Shown: in pieces, positions 9,501 to 18,489 of the stretch | How the letters are laid out: every line of letters starts with the position of its first letter | How positions within the stretch are numbered: position 1 is the stretch's first letter | From: CAWKDG01 sp963848355 | GTDB lineage: Bacteria > Actinomycetota > Acidimicrobiia > Acidimicrobiales > UBA8190 | Length of the DNA: 64,000 bases | Direction of reading: 5' to 3' | Assembly (NCBI GenBank): GCA_963848355.1 | Contig: CAWKDG010000012.1 | Span: 496,001-560,000 of the forward strand | Made by a program: the position numbers and the translations under genes | The notes under the pieces: model-generated | Databases searched by the model: none | What the model was told of the DNA's origin: nothing | The model's input: the letters and a program-made list of their open reading frames with translations, nothing else

Positions 9501-12500
9501 GCCAGCTCCAGGGTGACCGACTGACCCGCCGCCAGCGAGGCCAGGCTCCAGGTGTCGGTGGCGGAGGTGAAGGTCACCCCTGTGGGCAGGCTGGGGCTCG
9601 TGATGCCGGTGAAGCCCTGGGTGGGCAGGGTGTCGACCACGCTCAGGGCAGAGGCGTTGGACGGTCCCGTGTTCGTGACCACGACCGTGTAGGTGTCGGG
9701 GGTGCCGGCCACCACGGAGCTCACCCCGTCGCTGTTGGTGATGGTCAGGGTGGACTGGGCGGTGACCGTGTCGGTGTCGGTGGCCGTGACGGCGGAGGCG
9801 TCGGCGGCCGAGGCGGTGGCCGTGTCGGCATAGGTGGTATCCGTCGCCCCCGAGGGGACGGTGCCGGCCAACTCCAGGGTGACCGACTGCCCGGCCGCCA
9901 GCGTGGCCATGCTCCAGGTGTCGGTGCCGGCATTGAAGGTCACCCCTGTGGGCAGGCCCGGGCTCGAGACGTTCGTCAGACCCTGGGACGGAAGGGTGTC
10001 GACAACGCTCAGGGCGGAGGCGTTGGACGGCCCCGAGTTGGTGACCACCACCGTGTAGGTGTCGGCTGTGCCGGCCACGACGGAGCTGACCCCGTCGCTG
10101 TTGGTAATGGTCAATGTGGCCTTCGGACCGAGCGTGTCGGTGTCGGTGGCCGTGACCGTGGTGGCGTCGCTAGCAGCGGCGGTGGCCGTGTTGGACAGCG
10201 TGCCCGTGGCCGAGGTGTAGAGCGTGGCCACGACGGTGTAGGTGAGGGAACCACCGGCAGGGATGGTCACCGAATCGTTGATGCTGCCCGAGCCGGTGGC
10301 GCTGAAGCCGGTGGCTCCCCCCGACCCCGTGGCCGTCCACGTGTCGGAGGCGATGTCCGGGTTGAGCGCCAACGGGTCGGTCACCGACGCCCCCGAGGCC
10401 GTCGACGGCCCCGTATTCGAGGCCACGATCGTGTAGGTGATCGACGTCCCCGGCACCGCAGTGCCCTTGGTGGAGGTGACCGACGATCCCCCGTCATTGT
10501 CGGTCTTGGTGATGGTCAGGGTGGCGTTCAAACTGAGCGTGTCTGTGTCGGTGGCACTGACCGAGGTGGCGTCGGTGGCCGAGGCCGTGGCCGTGTCGGC
10601 GTAGGTGGTGCCTGTCGCTCCCGAGGGAACTGTGCCGGCCAGCTCCAGGGTCACCGACTGACCCGCCGCCAGCGAGGCCAGGCTCCAGGTGTCCGTGCCC
10701 GAGTTGAAGGTCACGCCGGACGGCAGGCTGGGGCTCGTGATGCCGGTGAAGCCCTGGGTCGGGAGGGTGTCGACCACGCTCAGGGCGGAGGCGTTGGACG
10801 GCCCCGAGTTGGTGACCACCACCGTGTAGGTGTCGGCGGTGCCGGCCACGACGGAGCTGACCCCATCGCTGTTGGTAATGGTCAGGGTGGCCTGGGCGCT
10901 CAAGGTGTCGGTGTCGGTGGCGCTCACACTCGAGGCGTCGGTGGCCGAGGCGGTGGCGGTGTCGGCGTAGGTGGTGCCTGTCGCTCCCGACGGAACGGTG
11001 CCGGCCAGCTCCAGGGTGACCGACTGACCCGCCGCCAGCGAGGCGAGTGTCCAGGTGTCGGTGGCGGAGGTGAAGGTCACCCCTGTGGGCAGGCTCGGGC
11101 TCGTGATCCCGGTGAAGCCCTGGGTAGGGAGGGTGTCGACCACGCTCAGGGCGGAGGCATCACTCGGCCCGGAGTTCGAGGCCACGATGGTGTAGGTGAT
11201 CGACGTCCCCGGCACGGCCGTGCCCTTGGTCGAGGTGGCCGACGATCCCCCGTCGCTGTCGGTCTTCGTGATGGCCAGGGTCGCATGTGGATTCAAGGTG
11301 TCGGTGTCGGTGGCCGTGACCGTGGTGGCGTCGGTGGCAGCGGCGGTGGCCGTGTTGGACAGCGTGCCCGTGGCCGAGGAGTAGAGCGTGGCCACGACGG
11401 TGTAGGTGATCGAGCCACCGGCGGGGATGGTCACCGAATCGTTGATGTTGCCCGAGCCGGTGGCGCTGAAGCCGGTGGCTCCCCCCGACCCCGTGGCCGT
11501 CCATGTGTCGGAGCTGATGGCCGGGTTGAGGGCCAGGGGATCGGTCACCGACGCCCCCGAGGCCGTCGAGGGCCCGGAGTTCGAGGCCACGATCGTGTAG
11601 GTGATCGACGTCCCCGGCACGGCCGTGCCCTTGGTCGAGGTGACCGATGATCCCCCGTCGCTGTCGGTCTTCGTGATGGCGAGGGTGGCTCTGGAGCCGA
11701 GAATATCGGTGTCGGTGGCGCTGATGGTCGTGGCGTCAGAGGCGCTGGCGGTGGCCGTGTTGGACAAGGTGCCCGCAGCCGACGAGTAGATGTTGGCCGT
11801 CACCGAGTACGTGATGGAGCCGCCGGCCGGGATCGTCACGGCATCGCTGATGTTGCCTGAGCCCGATGGGCTATAGCCGGTGGCTCCCCCTGACCCAGTG
11901 GCCGTCCAGCTGTCGGAGCTGATGGCCGGGTTGAGCGCCAGCGGATCGGTCACCGATCCTCCGTAGGCGGTCGAGGGCCCAGTGTTGGAGTCCACGATCG
12001 TGTAGGTGATCGACGTTCCGGCCACCGCCGTGCCCAAGGCACTCGTGACCGACGATCCACCGTCGTTGTCGGTCTTGATCATGGCCAAGGTGGCCTGGGC
12101 GGTGAGTGTGTCGGTGTCGGTGGCACTGACCGAGGTGGCGTCGGTGACCGAGGCGGTGGCCGTGTCGGCGTAGGTCGATCCGGTGGCCCCCGACGGGACC
12201 GTGCCGGCCAGCTCCAGGGTGACCGACTGACCGGCCGCCAGCGACGCGAGGGTCCAGGTGTCGGTCGTCGAGTTGAAGATCACCCCTGACGGCAGGCTTG
12301 GGCTCGAGATGTTCGTGAGTCCCTGGGTCGGAATGGTGTCGACCACGCTTAGGCTGGAAGCGTTCGACGGTCCCGTGTTCGTGACCACGACCGTGTAGGT
12401 ATCGGAGGTGCCAGCGATCACCGAGCTCACGCCGTCGCTGTTCGAGATCGTCAGCGTTGCCTGCGCGGTCAGGGTGTCAGAGTCGGTGGCGCTCACGCTC

Positions 12501-15500
12501 GAGGCGTCGCCCGCCGAAGCAGTGGCTTTGTCCACGTAACTGGTGCCCGCGGCCCCCGGGGGGATGGTGCCGGCCAGCTCGAGGGTGACCGACTGCCCGG
12601 CCGCCAGCGAGGCCACGGACCACGTATCCGTGGCCGAGGTGAACGTCACGCCCGACGGCAGGCTCGGGCTGGTCACACCGGTGAAGCCCTGAACCGGAAC
12701 GGCGTCCGCCACGCTGAGGTTGGAGGCGTCACTAGGGCCTGAGTTCGAGACCACGACCGTGTAGGTGTCGGGGGTGCCGGCCACCACCGAGCTCACGCCG
12801 TCGGTGTTGGTGACTGACAGGTTGGCCTTCGCGTTCAGTGTGTCGGTGTCGGTGGCCGTAACCGACGATGCGTCGGAAGCGGTGACGGTGGCGGTGTTTG
12901 CCAACGTGCCGGTGGCGGACGAGAGGAGATTGGCCACCACGGTGTAGGTGACGGCGCCGCCGACGGGAATGACCACGGGGTCATCGATGCTGCCCGAGCC
13001 CGATGGGCTGAAGCCGGAGGATCCGCCCGAGCCGGTGGCCGTCCAACTATCGGATCCGATGGAAGAGTTGAGCGCCAGGGGATCGGCGATCTGGGCACCC
13101 GAGGTGGAGCTCGGTCCAGAGTTGGAGGCCACGATCGTGTAGGTGATCGACCCTCCCGGCACCGCCGCGCCTTTGGTCGAGGTGACAGACGATCCCCCGA
13201 CGTTGTCGGTCTTGGTGACAGCCAGGGTTGCCTTCGGGCTGAGCACGTCGTTATCGGTGGCCGTGACCGAGGAGCCGTCAGAGGCCATGGCCATGGCCGT
13301 GTTCGTGTATGAAGTGCCCGTTGCACCCGAAGGCACGGTACCGGTCAGTTCGAGGGTTACGGAATGACCCGCAGCCAACGACGCCAGGGTCCAGGTGTCG
13401 GTGCTCGCGGTGAACGTCACCCCCGAAGGCAGGCTCGGACTCGAGACGTTTGTGAGGCCCTGCGTCGGGAGGGTGTCAACCACGTTCAGATTGAAGGCCG
13501 TCGACGGACCCGTGTTCGAGGCCACGATCGTGTAGGTGATCGACGTCCCCGGCACGGCTGTGCCCACCGCACTCGTGACCGACGATCCCCCGTCACTGTC
13601 GGTCTTGGTGACGGTCAATGTGGCGTTCGAGCTGAGAGTGTCGGTGTCGGTGGCGCTCACAGCGGAGGCGTCGGCGGCCGAGGCGGTGGCCGTGTCGGCG
13701 AAGGTCGATCCGGTGGCCCCCGACGGGACCGTGCCGGCCAGCTCCAGGGTGACCGACTGACCGGCCGCCAGCGAGGCCAGGCTCCAGGTGTCGGTGGCGG
13801 AGGTGAAGGTCACCCCTGTGGGCAGGCTGGGGCTCGTGATGCCGGTGAAGCCCTGGGTGGGCAGGGTGTCGACCACGCTCAGGGCAGAGGCGTTGGACGG
13901 CCCCGTGTTCGTGACCACGACCGTGTAGGTGTCGGGGGTGCCGGCCACCACGGAGCTCACCCCGTCGCTGTTGGTGATGGTCAGGGTGGACTGGGCGGTG
14001 AGCGTGTCGGTGTCGGTGGCCGTGACGGTGGTGGCGTCGGTGGCGGCCGCCGTGGCCGTGTTGGACAGCGTGCCCGTGGCCGAGGATCGGAGACTGGCCG
14101 TCACCGTGTAGGTGATGGAGCCGCCGGCGGGGATGGCCACCGAATCGTTGATGCTGCCCGAGCCGGTGGGACTGAAGCCGGTGGCTCCCCCCGACCCCGT
14201 GGCCGTCCACGTGTCGGAGGCGATGGCCGGGTTGAGGGCCAGGGGGTCCGTCACTGTGGCGCCCGAGGTGTTGGACGGACCCGTGTTCGAGGCCACGATG
14301 GTGTAGGTGATCGACGTCCCCGGCACGGCCGTGCCCTTGGTCGAGGTGGCCGACGATCCCCCGTCGCTGTCGGTCTTCGTGATGGCGAGGGTGGCGTGCG
14401 CGGTCAAGGTGTCGGTATCGGTGGCCGTGACCGTGGTGGCGTCGGTGGCGGCCGCCGTGGCCGTGTTGGACAGCGTGCCCGTGGCCGAGGAGTAGAGCGT
14501 GGCCACGACGGTGTAGGTGAGGGAGCCACCGGCGGGGATGGTCACCGAATCGTTGATGCTGCCCGAGCCGGTGGCGCTGAAGCCGGTGGCTCCCCCCGAC
14601 CCCGTGGCCGTCCATGTGTCGGAGGCGATGTCCGGGTTGAGCGCCAACGGGTCGGTCACCGACGCCCCCGAGGCGATCGAGGGACCGGAGTTCGAGGCCA
14701 CGATCGTGTAGGTGATCGACGTCCCCGGCACGGCCGTGCCCTTGGTCGAGGTGACCGACGATCCCCCGTCGTTGTCGGTCTTCGTGATGGCCAGGGTGGC
14801 GTTCAAACTGAGCGTGTCTGTGTCGGTGGCACTGACCGAGGTGGCGTCGATGGCCGAGGCGGTGGCCGTGTCGGCGTAGGTCGACCCGGTGGCCCCCGAC
14901 GGGACCGTCCCGGCCAGCTCGAGGGTGACCGACTGCCCGGCCGCCAGCGAGGCCAGGCTCCAGGTGTCGGTGGCGGAGGTGAAGGTCACCCCGGAGGGCA
15001 GACCCGGGCTCGAGATGTTCGTCAGACCCTGGGTCGGCAGGGTGTCGACCACGCTCAGGGCGGAGGCGTTGGACGGTCCCGTGTTGGTGACCACGACCGT
15101 GTAGGTGTCGGAGGTGCCGGCCACCACCGAGCTGACCCCGTCGCTGTTGGTGATGGTCAATGTGGCGTTCGAGCTGAGAGTGTCGGTGTCGGTGGCGCTC
15201 ACAGCGGAGGCGTCGGCGGCCGAGGCGGTGGCCGTGTCGGCGAAGGTCGATCCGGTGGCCCCCGACGGGACCGTGCCGGCCAGCTCCAGGGTGACCGACT
15301 GACCCGCCGCCAGCGAGGCCAGGCTCCAGGTGTCGGTGGCGGAGGTGAAGGTCACCCCTGTGGGCAGGCTGGGGCTCGTGATGCCGGTGAAGCCCTGGGT
15401 GGGCAGGGTGTCGACCACGCTCAGGGCAGAGGCGTTGGACGGTCCCGTGTTCGTGACCACGACCGTGTAGGTGTCGGGGGTGCCGGCCACCACGGAGCTC

Positions 15501-18391
15501 ACCCCGTCGCTGTTGGTGATGGTCAGGGTGGACTGGGCGGTGACCGTGTCGGTGTCGGTGGCCGTGACGGTGGTGGCGTCGGTGGCGGCCGCCGTGGCCG
15601 TGTTGGACAGCGTGCCCGTGGCCGAGGATCGGAGACTGGCCGTCACCGTGTAGGTGATGGAGCCGCCGGCGGGGATGGCCACCGAATCGTTGATGCTGCC
15701 CGAGCCGGTGGGACTGAAGCCGGTGGCTCCCCCCGACCCCGTGGCCGTCCACGTGTCGGAGGCGATGGCCGGGTTGAGGGCCAGGGGGTCCGTCACTGTG
15801 GCGCCCGAGGTGTTGGACGGACCCGTGTTCGAGGCCACGATGGTGTAGGTGATCGACGTCCCCGGCACGGCCGTGCCCTTGGTCGAGGTGGCCGACGATC
15901 CCCCGTCGCTGTCGGTCTTCGTGATGGCGAGGGTGGCGTGCGCGGTCAAGGTGTCGGTATCGGTGGCCGTGACCGTGGTGGCGTCGGTGGCCGAGGCGGT
16001 GGCGATGTCGGCATAGGTCGATCCGGTGGCCCCCGACGGGACCGTCCCGGCCAGCTCGAGGGTGACCGACTGCCCGGCCGCCAGCGAGGCCAGGCTCCAG
16101 GTGTCGGTGGCGGAGGTGAAGGTCACCCCGGAGGGCAGACCCGGGCTCGAGATGTTCGTCAGACCCTGGGTCGGCAGGGCGTCGACCACGCTCAGGGCGG
16201 AGGCGTTGGACGGTCCCGTGTTCGTGACCACGACCGTGTAGGTGTCGGAGGTGCCGGCCACCACCGAGCTCACCCCGTCGCTGTTGGTGATGTTCAGGTT
16301 GGACTTGGCGGTGAGTGTGTCGGTGTCGGTGGCGCTCACGGTGGCGGCGTCCGATGAAGATGCGGTTGCGGTGTTCGCATACGACGCGCCCGTGGCTCCC
16401 GGGGGAATCGTGCCAGACAGCTTGAGGGTGACCGCCTGGCCAGCCGGCAGTGACGACAGGCTCCAAGTGTCAGTGCCCGAGTTGAAGGTCACCCCCGACG
16501 GAAGGCCCGGGCTCGAGATACCGCTGAGTCCCTGAGTCGGGACAGCATCCACGACGCTCAGATTTGCGGCGTCCGACGGGCCACTGTTCGAGACGACTGT
16601 CGTGTATGTGTCGGAGGAACCAGCCACTACCGAACTGACCCCGTCGGTATTCGATATGGCCAAGGCGGCCTGGACGTTCAGGGCGTCGGTGTCGGTCGCA
16701 GTCACGGGCGAAGCGTCAGAGGCGGAAGCCGTGGCGGTGTTCGTGTACGAAGTGCCGGTCGCACCCGACGGGACGGTTCCTGCCAATTGCAACGTGACCG
16801 ACTGACCCGTGGACAGAGATGCCATGCTCCAGCTGTCAGTAGACGGAGAGAACGTCACGTCCGGTGGCAAGTTCGGGCTCGAGACATTGGTGAGGCCCTG
16901 AGCCGGGAGATTGTCGACGACAGCAAGGTGAGAAGTGTCGGATGGGCCCCCGTCCGAGACGACGATCGTGTAGGTGATCGGGGTACCGGCCGTCACCGAA
17001 CCGTGGTCGTTGTCGGTCTTGGTGATCGACAGGTCGTCGGACGGCTTGAGCGTGTCGGTGTCGATAGCGCTGTTGTCTCCGGGGTTGATATCAGAGAAGC
17101 CTGGCGGCGGGGTGATCGTCGCCGTGTTCGACAGGATGCCCATAGCCGACGATTGAATGGTGGCGACCACCGTGTAGGTGACGGATCCCCCAGCGGGGAG
17201 GTCTAGCGAATCGGAGATGTTTCCAGACCCTGACGCGGTGAAGCCGGTCGCATTCCCCGACCCGGTTGCCGTCCAGGTGTCCGACTCTATGTCGGGGTTG
17301 AGGGCAAGCGCATCGGTCACCGAGGCCCCGGTGGCAACCGTCGGGCCGGAGTTCGAGGCGACGATCGTGTAGGTGATCGACGTTCCCGGCACGGCTGTTC
17401 CCGGGGTCGAGGTCACAGAGGATCCACCAAGATTGTCGGTCTTTGTGATGCTGAGATCCCCGCTCGCCGTGAATCCAATCTCGGTGACCGGGGTCGGACT
17501 GAGAGACAGCGTGACCGGCACCGTGTTCTTGGCGGCCTCGGGTACCCCCCTCTTCTTCTTGACCGCTTTCGACGTTGGTGGCTTGATCTTGAAGGTCGTC
17601 GTGTAGGTGGGATGAGAACCGGCGAGGACGTCGGCGATGATCGTCGACGGCCCCGAGGCGCAGGAGGCTCCCTTGAAGACAAAGGCGGCGTTCCCGTCGT
17701 CGTCGAGAGTACTGATGGCATCGCCCATGGCGGGGGGGACGCCGCTGACAGCCGCCCCTCCGTTCGGCTCCCACCGCCACCCTTGGCCGCATCGGTCGTC
17801 GAGCTGAGCCGAGGAGATCTCCACCTGCTGTCCGGCATAGACAGGATTGGCCGAGACGGTGAAGACAGCGTAGACATCGGACTCGCCGGTGGCCGGCGTC
17901 TGACCGGTTTCGACCTCGGGGTTCGGATCGACCGTGAGACCCGGCTTCATGACTCCGGGCGGCGCGATCTTGAGCGTGGCCGTCGCCGTGTAGTACGGGG
18001 CGGCAACCAGATCGGCTTCGACGATGGCCGAACCGGGAGCACAGTTGACCGCATCGACCGTAAGGTCAGCGTTCCCATCGGAGTCGAGGATGACGGTGAT
18101 GCTGTTCGGACTGGTGCGCGGTGACGACGTCGAGCCACCCTGCAAGGTTTCGTAGACGACACTGGCGCACTCGAACGTCAATTGCGAGGACTGGACCAGT
18201 ATCGAGTCGTTGGCGAAAGAAGGCGCTGTATGGATCTGCAGGACGACGTGAACTTCAGCACCTGACGTGGCCACGATGCCGGCACTGGGACCCGGGCTCG
18301 CCCCGGCGGCGAGCGCGCCAAGGACCACGCCCAGGAACACCCCGGGCGCGCAGGCCAACGCCATCCACGATCTTCGGCAGAAGCCCTTCAC
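3560..18391 (-). CDS. Giant secreted protein with ~36 DUF11 repeats
   Basis: About 4,943 residues from the GTG at 18391. I prefer this start because it leads directly into a signal peptide (basic VKGFCRRSW, then a hydrophobic run to AAGASPG), follows a G7 tract, and lies downstream of a possible promoter; a TTG 35 codons upstream keeps the frame open. After the signal come two Cys-containing modules shared with the neighbouring 313-residue protein. A short basic linker (KKKRG) follows, then about 36 consecutive DUF11-type domains to the end. They are of two kinds: type A of ~115-120 residues starting ITNSDGVSSVVAG (about 21) and type B of ~130-135 residues starting ITKTDxDGGSS with TDPLALNP (about 15). 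Each has the DUF11 core TY(T/S)hVhSNxGPS and a final TATDTDTL. DUF11 domains are Ig-like and typical of large bacterial surface proteins. No LPXTG motif, transmembrane tail or other anchor follows; the protein ends TDTDTITPS. Likely an extended stalk or adhesin; the ligand and the attachment mode are unknown. Confidence 0.85.
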   Translation of the reverse strand: MKGFCRRSWMALACAPGVFLGVVLGALAAGASPGPSAGIVATSGAEVHVVLQIHTAPSFANDSILVQSSQLTFECASVVYETLQGGSTSSPRTSPNSITVILDSDGNADLTVDAVNCAPGSAIVEADLVAAPYYTATATLKIAPPGVMKPGLTVDPNPEVETGQTPATGESDVYAVFTVSANPVYAGQQVEISSAQLDDRCGQGWRWEPNGGAAVSGVPPAMGDAISTLDDDGNAAFVFKGASCASGPSTIIADVLAGSHPTYTTTFKIKPPTSKAVKKKRGVPEAAKNTVPVTLSLSPTPVTEIGFTASGDLSITKTDNLGGSSVTSTPGTAVPGTSITYTIVASNSGPTVATGASVTDALALNPDIESDTWTATGSGNATGFTASGSGNISDSLDLPAGGSVTYTVVATIQSSAMGILSNTATITPPPGFSDINPGDNSAIDTDTLKPSDDLSITKTDNDHGSVTAGTPITYTIVVSDGGPSDTSHLAVVDNLPAQGLTNVSSPNLPPDVTFSPSTDSWSMASLSTGQSVTLQLAGTVPSGATGTSYTNTATASASDASPVTATDTDALNVQAALAISNTDGVSSVVAGSSDTYTTVVSNSGPSDAANLSVVDAVPTQGLSGISSPGLPSGVTFNSGTDTWSLSSLPAGQAVTLKLSGTIPPGATGASYANTATASSSDAATVSATDTDTLTAKSNLNITNSDGVSSVVAGTSDTYTVVVTNTGPSNASALSVVDALPTQGLTNISSPGLPSGVTFTSATDTWSLASLAAGQSVTLELAGTVPSGATGSTYADIATASATDATTVTATDTDTLTAHATLAITKTDSDGGSSATSTKGTAVPGTSITYTIVASNTGPSNTSGATVTDPLALNPAIASDTWTATGSGGATGFSPTGSGSINDSVAIPAGGSITYTVTASLRSSATGTLSNTATAAATDATTVTATDTDTVTAQSTLTITNSDGVSSVVAGTPDTYTVVVTNTGPSNASALSVVDTLPTQGFTGITSPSLPTGVTFTSATDTWSLASLAAGQSVTLELAGTVPSGATGSTFADTATASAADASAVSATDTDTLSSNATLTITNSDGVSSVVAGTSDTYTVVVTNTGPSNASALSVVDTLPTQGLTNISSPGLPSGVTFTSATDTWSLASLAAGQSVTLELAGTVPSGATGSTYADTATASAIDATSVSATDTDTLSLNATLAITKTDNDGGSSVTSTKGTAVPGTSITYTIVASNSGPSIASGASVTDPLALNPDIASDTWTATGSGGATGFSATGSGSINDSVTIPAGGSLTYTVVATLYSSATGTLSNTATAAATDATTVTATDTDTLTAHATLAITKTDSDGGSSATSTKGTAVPGTSITYTIVASNTGPSNTSGATVTDPLALNPAIASDTWTATGSGGATGFSPTGSGSINDSVAIPAGGSITYTVTASLRSSATGTLSNTATAAATDATTVTATDTDTLTAQSTLTITNSDGVSSVVAGTPDTYTVVVTNTGPSNASALSVVDTLPTQGFTGITSPSLPTGVTFTSATDTWSLASLAAGQSVTLELAGTVPSGATGSTFADTATASAADASAVSATDTDTLSSNATLTVTKTDSDGGSSVTSAVGTAVPGTSITYTIVASNTGPSTAFNLNVVDTLPTQGLTNVSSPSLPSGVTFTASTDTWTLASLAAGHSVTLELTGTVPSGATGTSYTNTAMAMASDGSSVTATDNDVLSPKATLAVTKTDNVGGSSVTSTKGAAVPGGSITYTIVASNSGPSSTSGAQIADPLALNSSIGSDSWTATGSGGSSGFSPSGSGSIDDPVVIPVGGAVTYTVVANLLSSATGTLANTATVTASDASSVTATDTDTLNAKANLSVTNTDGVSSVVAGTPDTYTVVVSNSGPSDASNLSVADAVPVQGFTGVTSPSLPSGVTFTSATDTWSVASLAAGQSVTLELAGTIPPGAAGTSYVDKATASAGDASSVSATDSDTLTAQATLTISNSDGVSSVIAGTSDTYTVVVTNTGPSNASSLSVVDTIPTQGLTNISSPSLPSGVIFNSTTDTWTLASLAAGQSVTLELAGTVPSGATGSTYADTATASVTDATSVSATDTDTLTAQATLAMIKTDNDGGSSVTSALGTAVAGTSITYTIVDSNTGPSTAYGGSVTDPLALNPAISSDSWTATGSGGATGYSPSGSGNISDAVTIPAGGSITYSVTANIYSSAAGTLSNTATASASDATTISATDTDILGSRATLAITKTDSDGGSSVTSTKGTAVPGTSITYTIVASNSGPSTASGASVTDPLALNPAISSDTWTATGSGGATGFSATGSGNINDSVTIPAGGSITYTVVATLYSSATGTLSNTATAAATDATTVTATDTDTLNPHATLAITKTDSDGGSSATSTKGTAVPGTSITYTIVASNSGPSDASALSVVDTLPTQGFTGITSPSLPTGVTFTSATDTWTLASLAAGQSVTLELAGTVPSGATGTTYADTATASATDASSVSATDTDTLSAQATLTITNSDGVSSVVAGTADTYTVVVTNSGPSNASALSVVDTLPTQGFTGITSPSLPSGVTFNSGTDTWSLASLAAGQSVTLELAGTVPSGATGTTYADTATASATDATSVSATDTDTLSLNATLTITKTDNDGGSSVTSTKGTAVPGTSITYTIVASNTGPSTASGASVTDPLALNPDIASDTWTATGSGGATGFSATGSGSINDSVTIPAGGSLTYTVVATLYTSATGTLSNTATAAASDATTVTATDTDTLGPKATLTITNSDGVSSVVAGTADTYTVVVTNSGPSNASALSVVDTLPSQGLTNVSSPGLPTGVTFNAGTDTWSMATLAAGQSVTLELAGTVPSGATDTTYADTATASAADASAVTATDTDTVTAQSTLTITNSDGVSSVVAGTPDTYTVVVTNTGPSNASALSVVDTLPTQGFTGITSPSLPTGVTFTSATDTWSLASLAAGQSVTLELAGTVPSGATGSTFADTATASAADASAVSATDTDTLSSNATLTITNSDGVSSVVAGTSDTYTVVVTNTGPSNASALSVVDTLPTQGLTNISSPGLPSGVTFTSATDTWSLASLAAGQSVTLELAGTVPSGATGSTYADTATASAIDATSVSATDTDTLSLNATLAITKTDNDGGSSVTSTKGTAVPGTSITYTIVASNSGPSIASGASVTDPLALNPDIASDTWTATGSGGATGFSATGSGSINDSVTIPAGGSLTYTVVATLYSSATGTLSNTATAAATDATTVTATDTDTLTAHATLAITKTDSDGGSSATSTKGTAVPGTSITYTIVASNTGPSNTSGATVTDPLALNPAIASDTWTATGSGGATGFSPTGSGSINDSVAIPAGGSITYTVTASLRSSATGTLSNTATAAATDATTVTATDTDTVTAQSTLTITNSDGVSSVVAGTPDTYTVVVTNTGPSNASALSVVDTLPTQGFTGITSPSLPTGVTFTSATDTWSLASLAAGQSVTLELAGTVPSGATGSTFADTATASAADASAVSATDTDTLSSNATLTITNSDGVSSVVAGTSDTYTVVVTNTGPSNASALSVVDTLPTQGLTNISSPSLPSGVTFNSGTDTWSLASLAAGQSVTLELAGTVPSGATGTTYADTATASATDATSVSATDTDTLSLNATLTITKTDNDGGSSVTSTKGTAVPGTSITYTIVASNTGPSTASGASVTDPLALNPDIASDTWTATGSGGATGFSATGSGSINDSVTIPAGGSLTYTVVATLYSSATGTLSNTATAAATDATTVTATDTDTLTAHATLAITKTDSDGGSSATSTKGTAVPGTSITYTIVASNTGPSNTSGATVTDPLALNPAIASDTWTATGSGGATGFSPTGSGSINDSVAIPAGGSITYTVVATLHSSATGTLSNTATAAATDATTVTATDTDTLTAQSTLTITNSDGVSSVVAGTPDTYTVVVTNTGPSNASALSVVDTLPTQGFTGITSPSLPTGVTFTSATDTWSLASLAAGQSVTLELAGTVPSGAAGTTYADTATASAADASAVSATDSDTLSSNATLTITKTDSDGGSSVTSAVGTAVPGTSITYTIVASNTGPSNTSGATVTDLLALNPAISSDTWTAAGSGGATGFSPTGSGSINDSVTIPSGGSITYTVVATLYPSATGTLTNTATAAATDATTVTATDTDTLNAKADLTITDTDGVSAIVAGTSDVYSIVVTNAGPASALNLSVVDTLPAQGLTNISSPSLPTGVTFTSATDTWTLASLAAGQSVTLELAGTVPSGATGSTFADTATASAADASTVTATDTDTLSSNAALTITNTDGVSAIVAGTSDTYTVAVTNTGPSNASDLSVVDTLPTQGFTNISSPNLPAGVTFTSATDTWTLASLAAGQTVTLELAGSVPSGATGSTFADTATASAADASAVSATDTDTLNAQATLSITNTDGVSSLVAGTSDTYTIVVANTGLSSAFALSVVATLPTQGLTNISSPNLPTGVTFNSGTGTWSLASLATGQSVTLDLAGTVPSGATGSTYVDTATASATDAATVTATDTDTLEYQGDLTTSMTDNDGGSSTAPSTGTAAPGASITYTAVVSNVGPSDVTGAEIYDPLSEIDNLSSDTWSATGSGGATGFTPSGSGSIDDFVTIPAGGSVTYTIVATIASSATGTLSNTVSLTPPSDFTNTNPLANVEGAVGATDSDTLAHAVLTITDTDGASSVGAGDDDTYTIVVTNTGPSSATNLSVVDTLPTQGLTNISSPSLPTGVIFDAGTDTWSLASLAPGQSVTVELAGTVPIGATGTTYSDTATASASDASSVSATDTDSLGDEGDVTIIMNDDDGGSSIVPTSGTAAAGSSITYTITVSNAGPSSVSGAEIYDPVSVHHALTTDTWTATGTGGASGYSPSGSGSIDDIVAIPSGASITYIVVATIGSGASGTLSNTVTLTPPVDFTNTNPLADTGGAVSATDTDTITPS
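6609..9692. repeat. Two tandem 1,542-bp higher-order repeat units inside the giant gene
   Basis: Bases near 6609 recur at 8151, 6792 at 8334, 6987 at 8529 and 7197 at 8739, a constant offset of 1,542 bp (514 codons). Each unit carries four DUF11 domains in protein order A-A-B-B. Many stretches are identical at the base level, although the last domain varies between copies (for example around 9390-9830). Confidence 0.85.
13612..15991. repeat. Second block of the 1,542-bp repeat, near-identical to 7.7-9.8 kb
   Basis: The same 1,542-bp period returns here (13929 to 15471). Line-by-line comparison shows 7688-8671 identical to 15008-15991 (offset 7,320) as far as I could check. About 1.9 kb from 7834 matches from 13612 (offset 5,778) with only a few substitutions, e.g. 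near 9003/14781 and 8223/14001. Confidence 0.8.
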
Positions 18392-18405
18392 AACCCCCCC
18401 ATCGC

Positions 18406-18428
18406 CCAGCACAAAGAAGCAGTGCTGG
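18406..18428 (-). promoter_or_regulatory. Hairpin just upstream of the giant gene's ribosome site
   Basis: A 7-bp perfect stem (CCAGCAC / GTGCTGG, 9-nt loop) lies directly before the G-rich tract that precedes the chosen GTG start at 18391. Its placement could affect translation initiation; this is inference. Confidence 0.4.
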
Positions 18429-18489
18429 ACGTGCCAAAACCCCGCTACCTTCCCTGGATCTGAGGTACCGAGACAATGGTGTTTCACCA

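Noticed and set aside
6767..11650. Long open plus-strand frame opposite the giant gene, rich in Arg/Gly/Val
   Set aside because: It mirrors the DUF11 repeats on the other strand; its repetitive R-G-V composition and lack of domains show it is an antisense artefact of high-GC repeats.
18436..18480. c-di-GMP-I riboswitch before the giant gene
   Set aside because: Only the GGTAGCGGGGTT segment resembles it; the GGGACGCAAAGCC part and pairing partner are missing.
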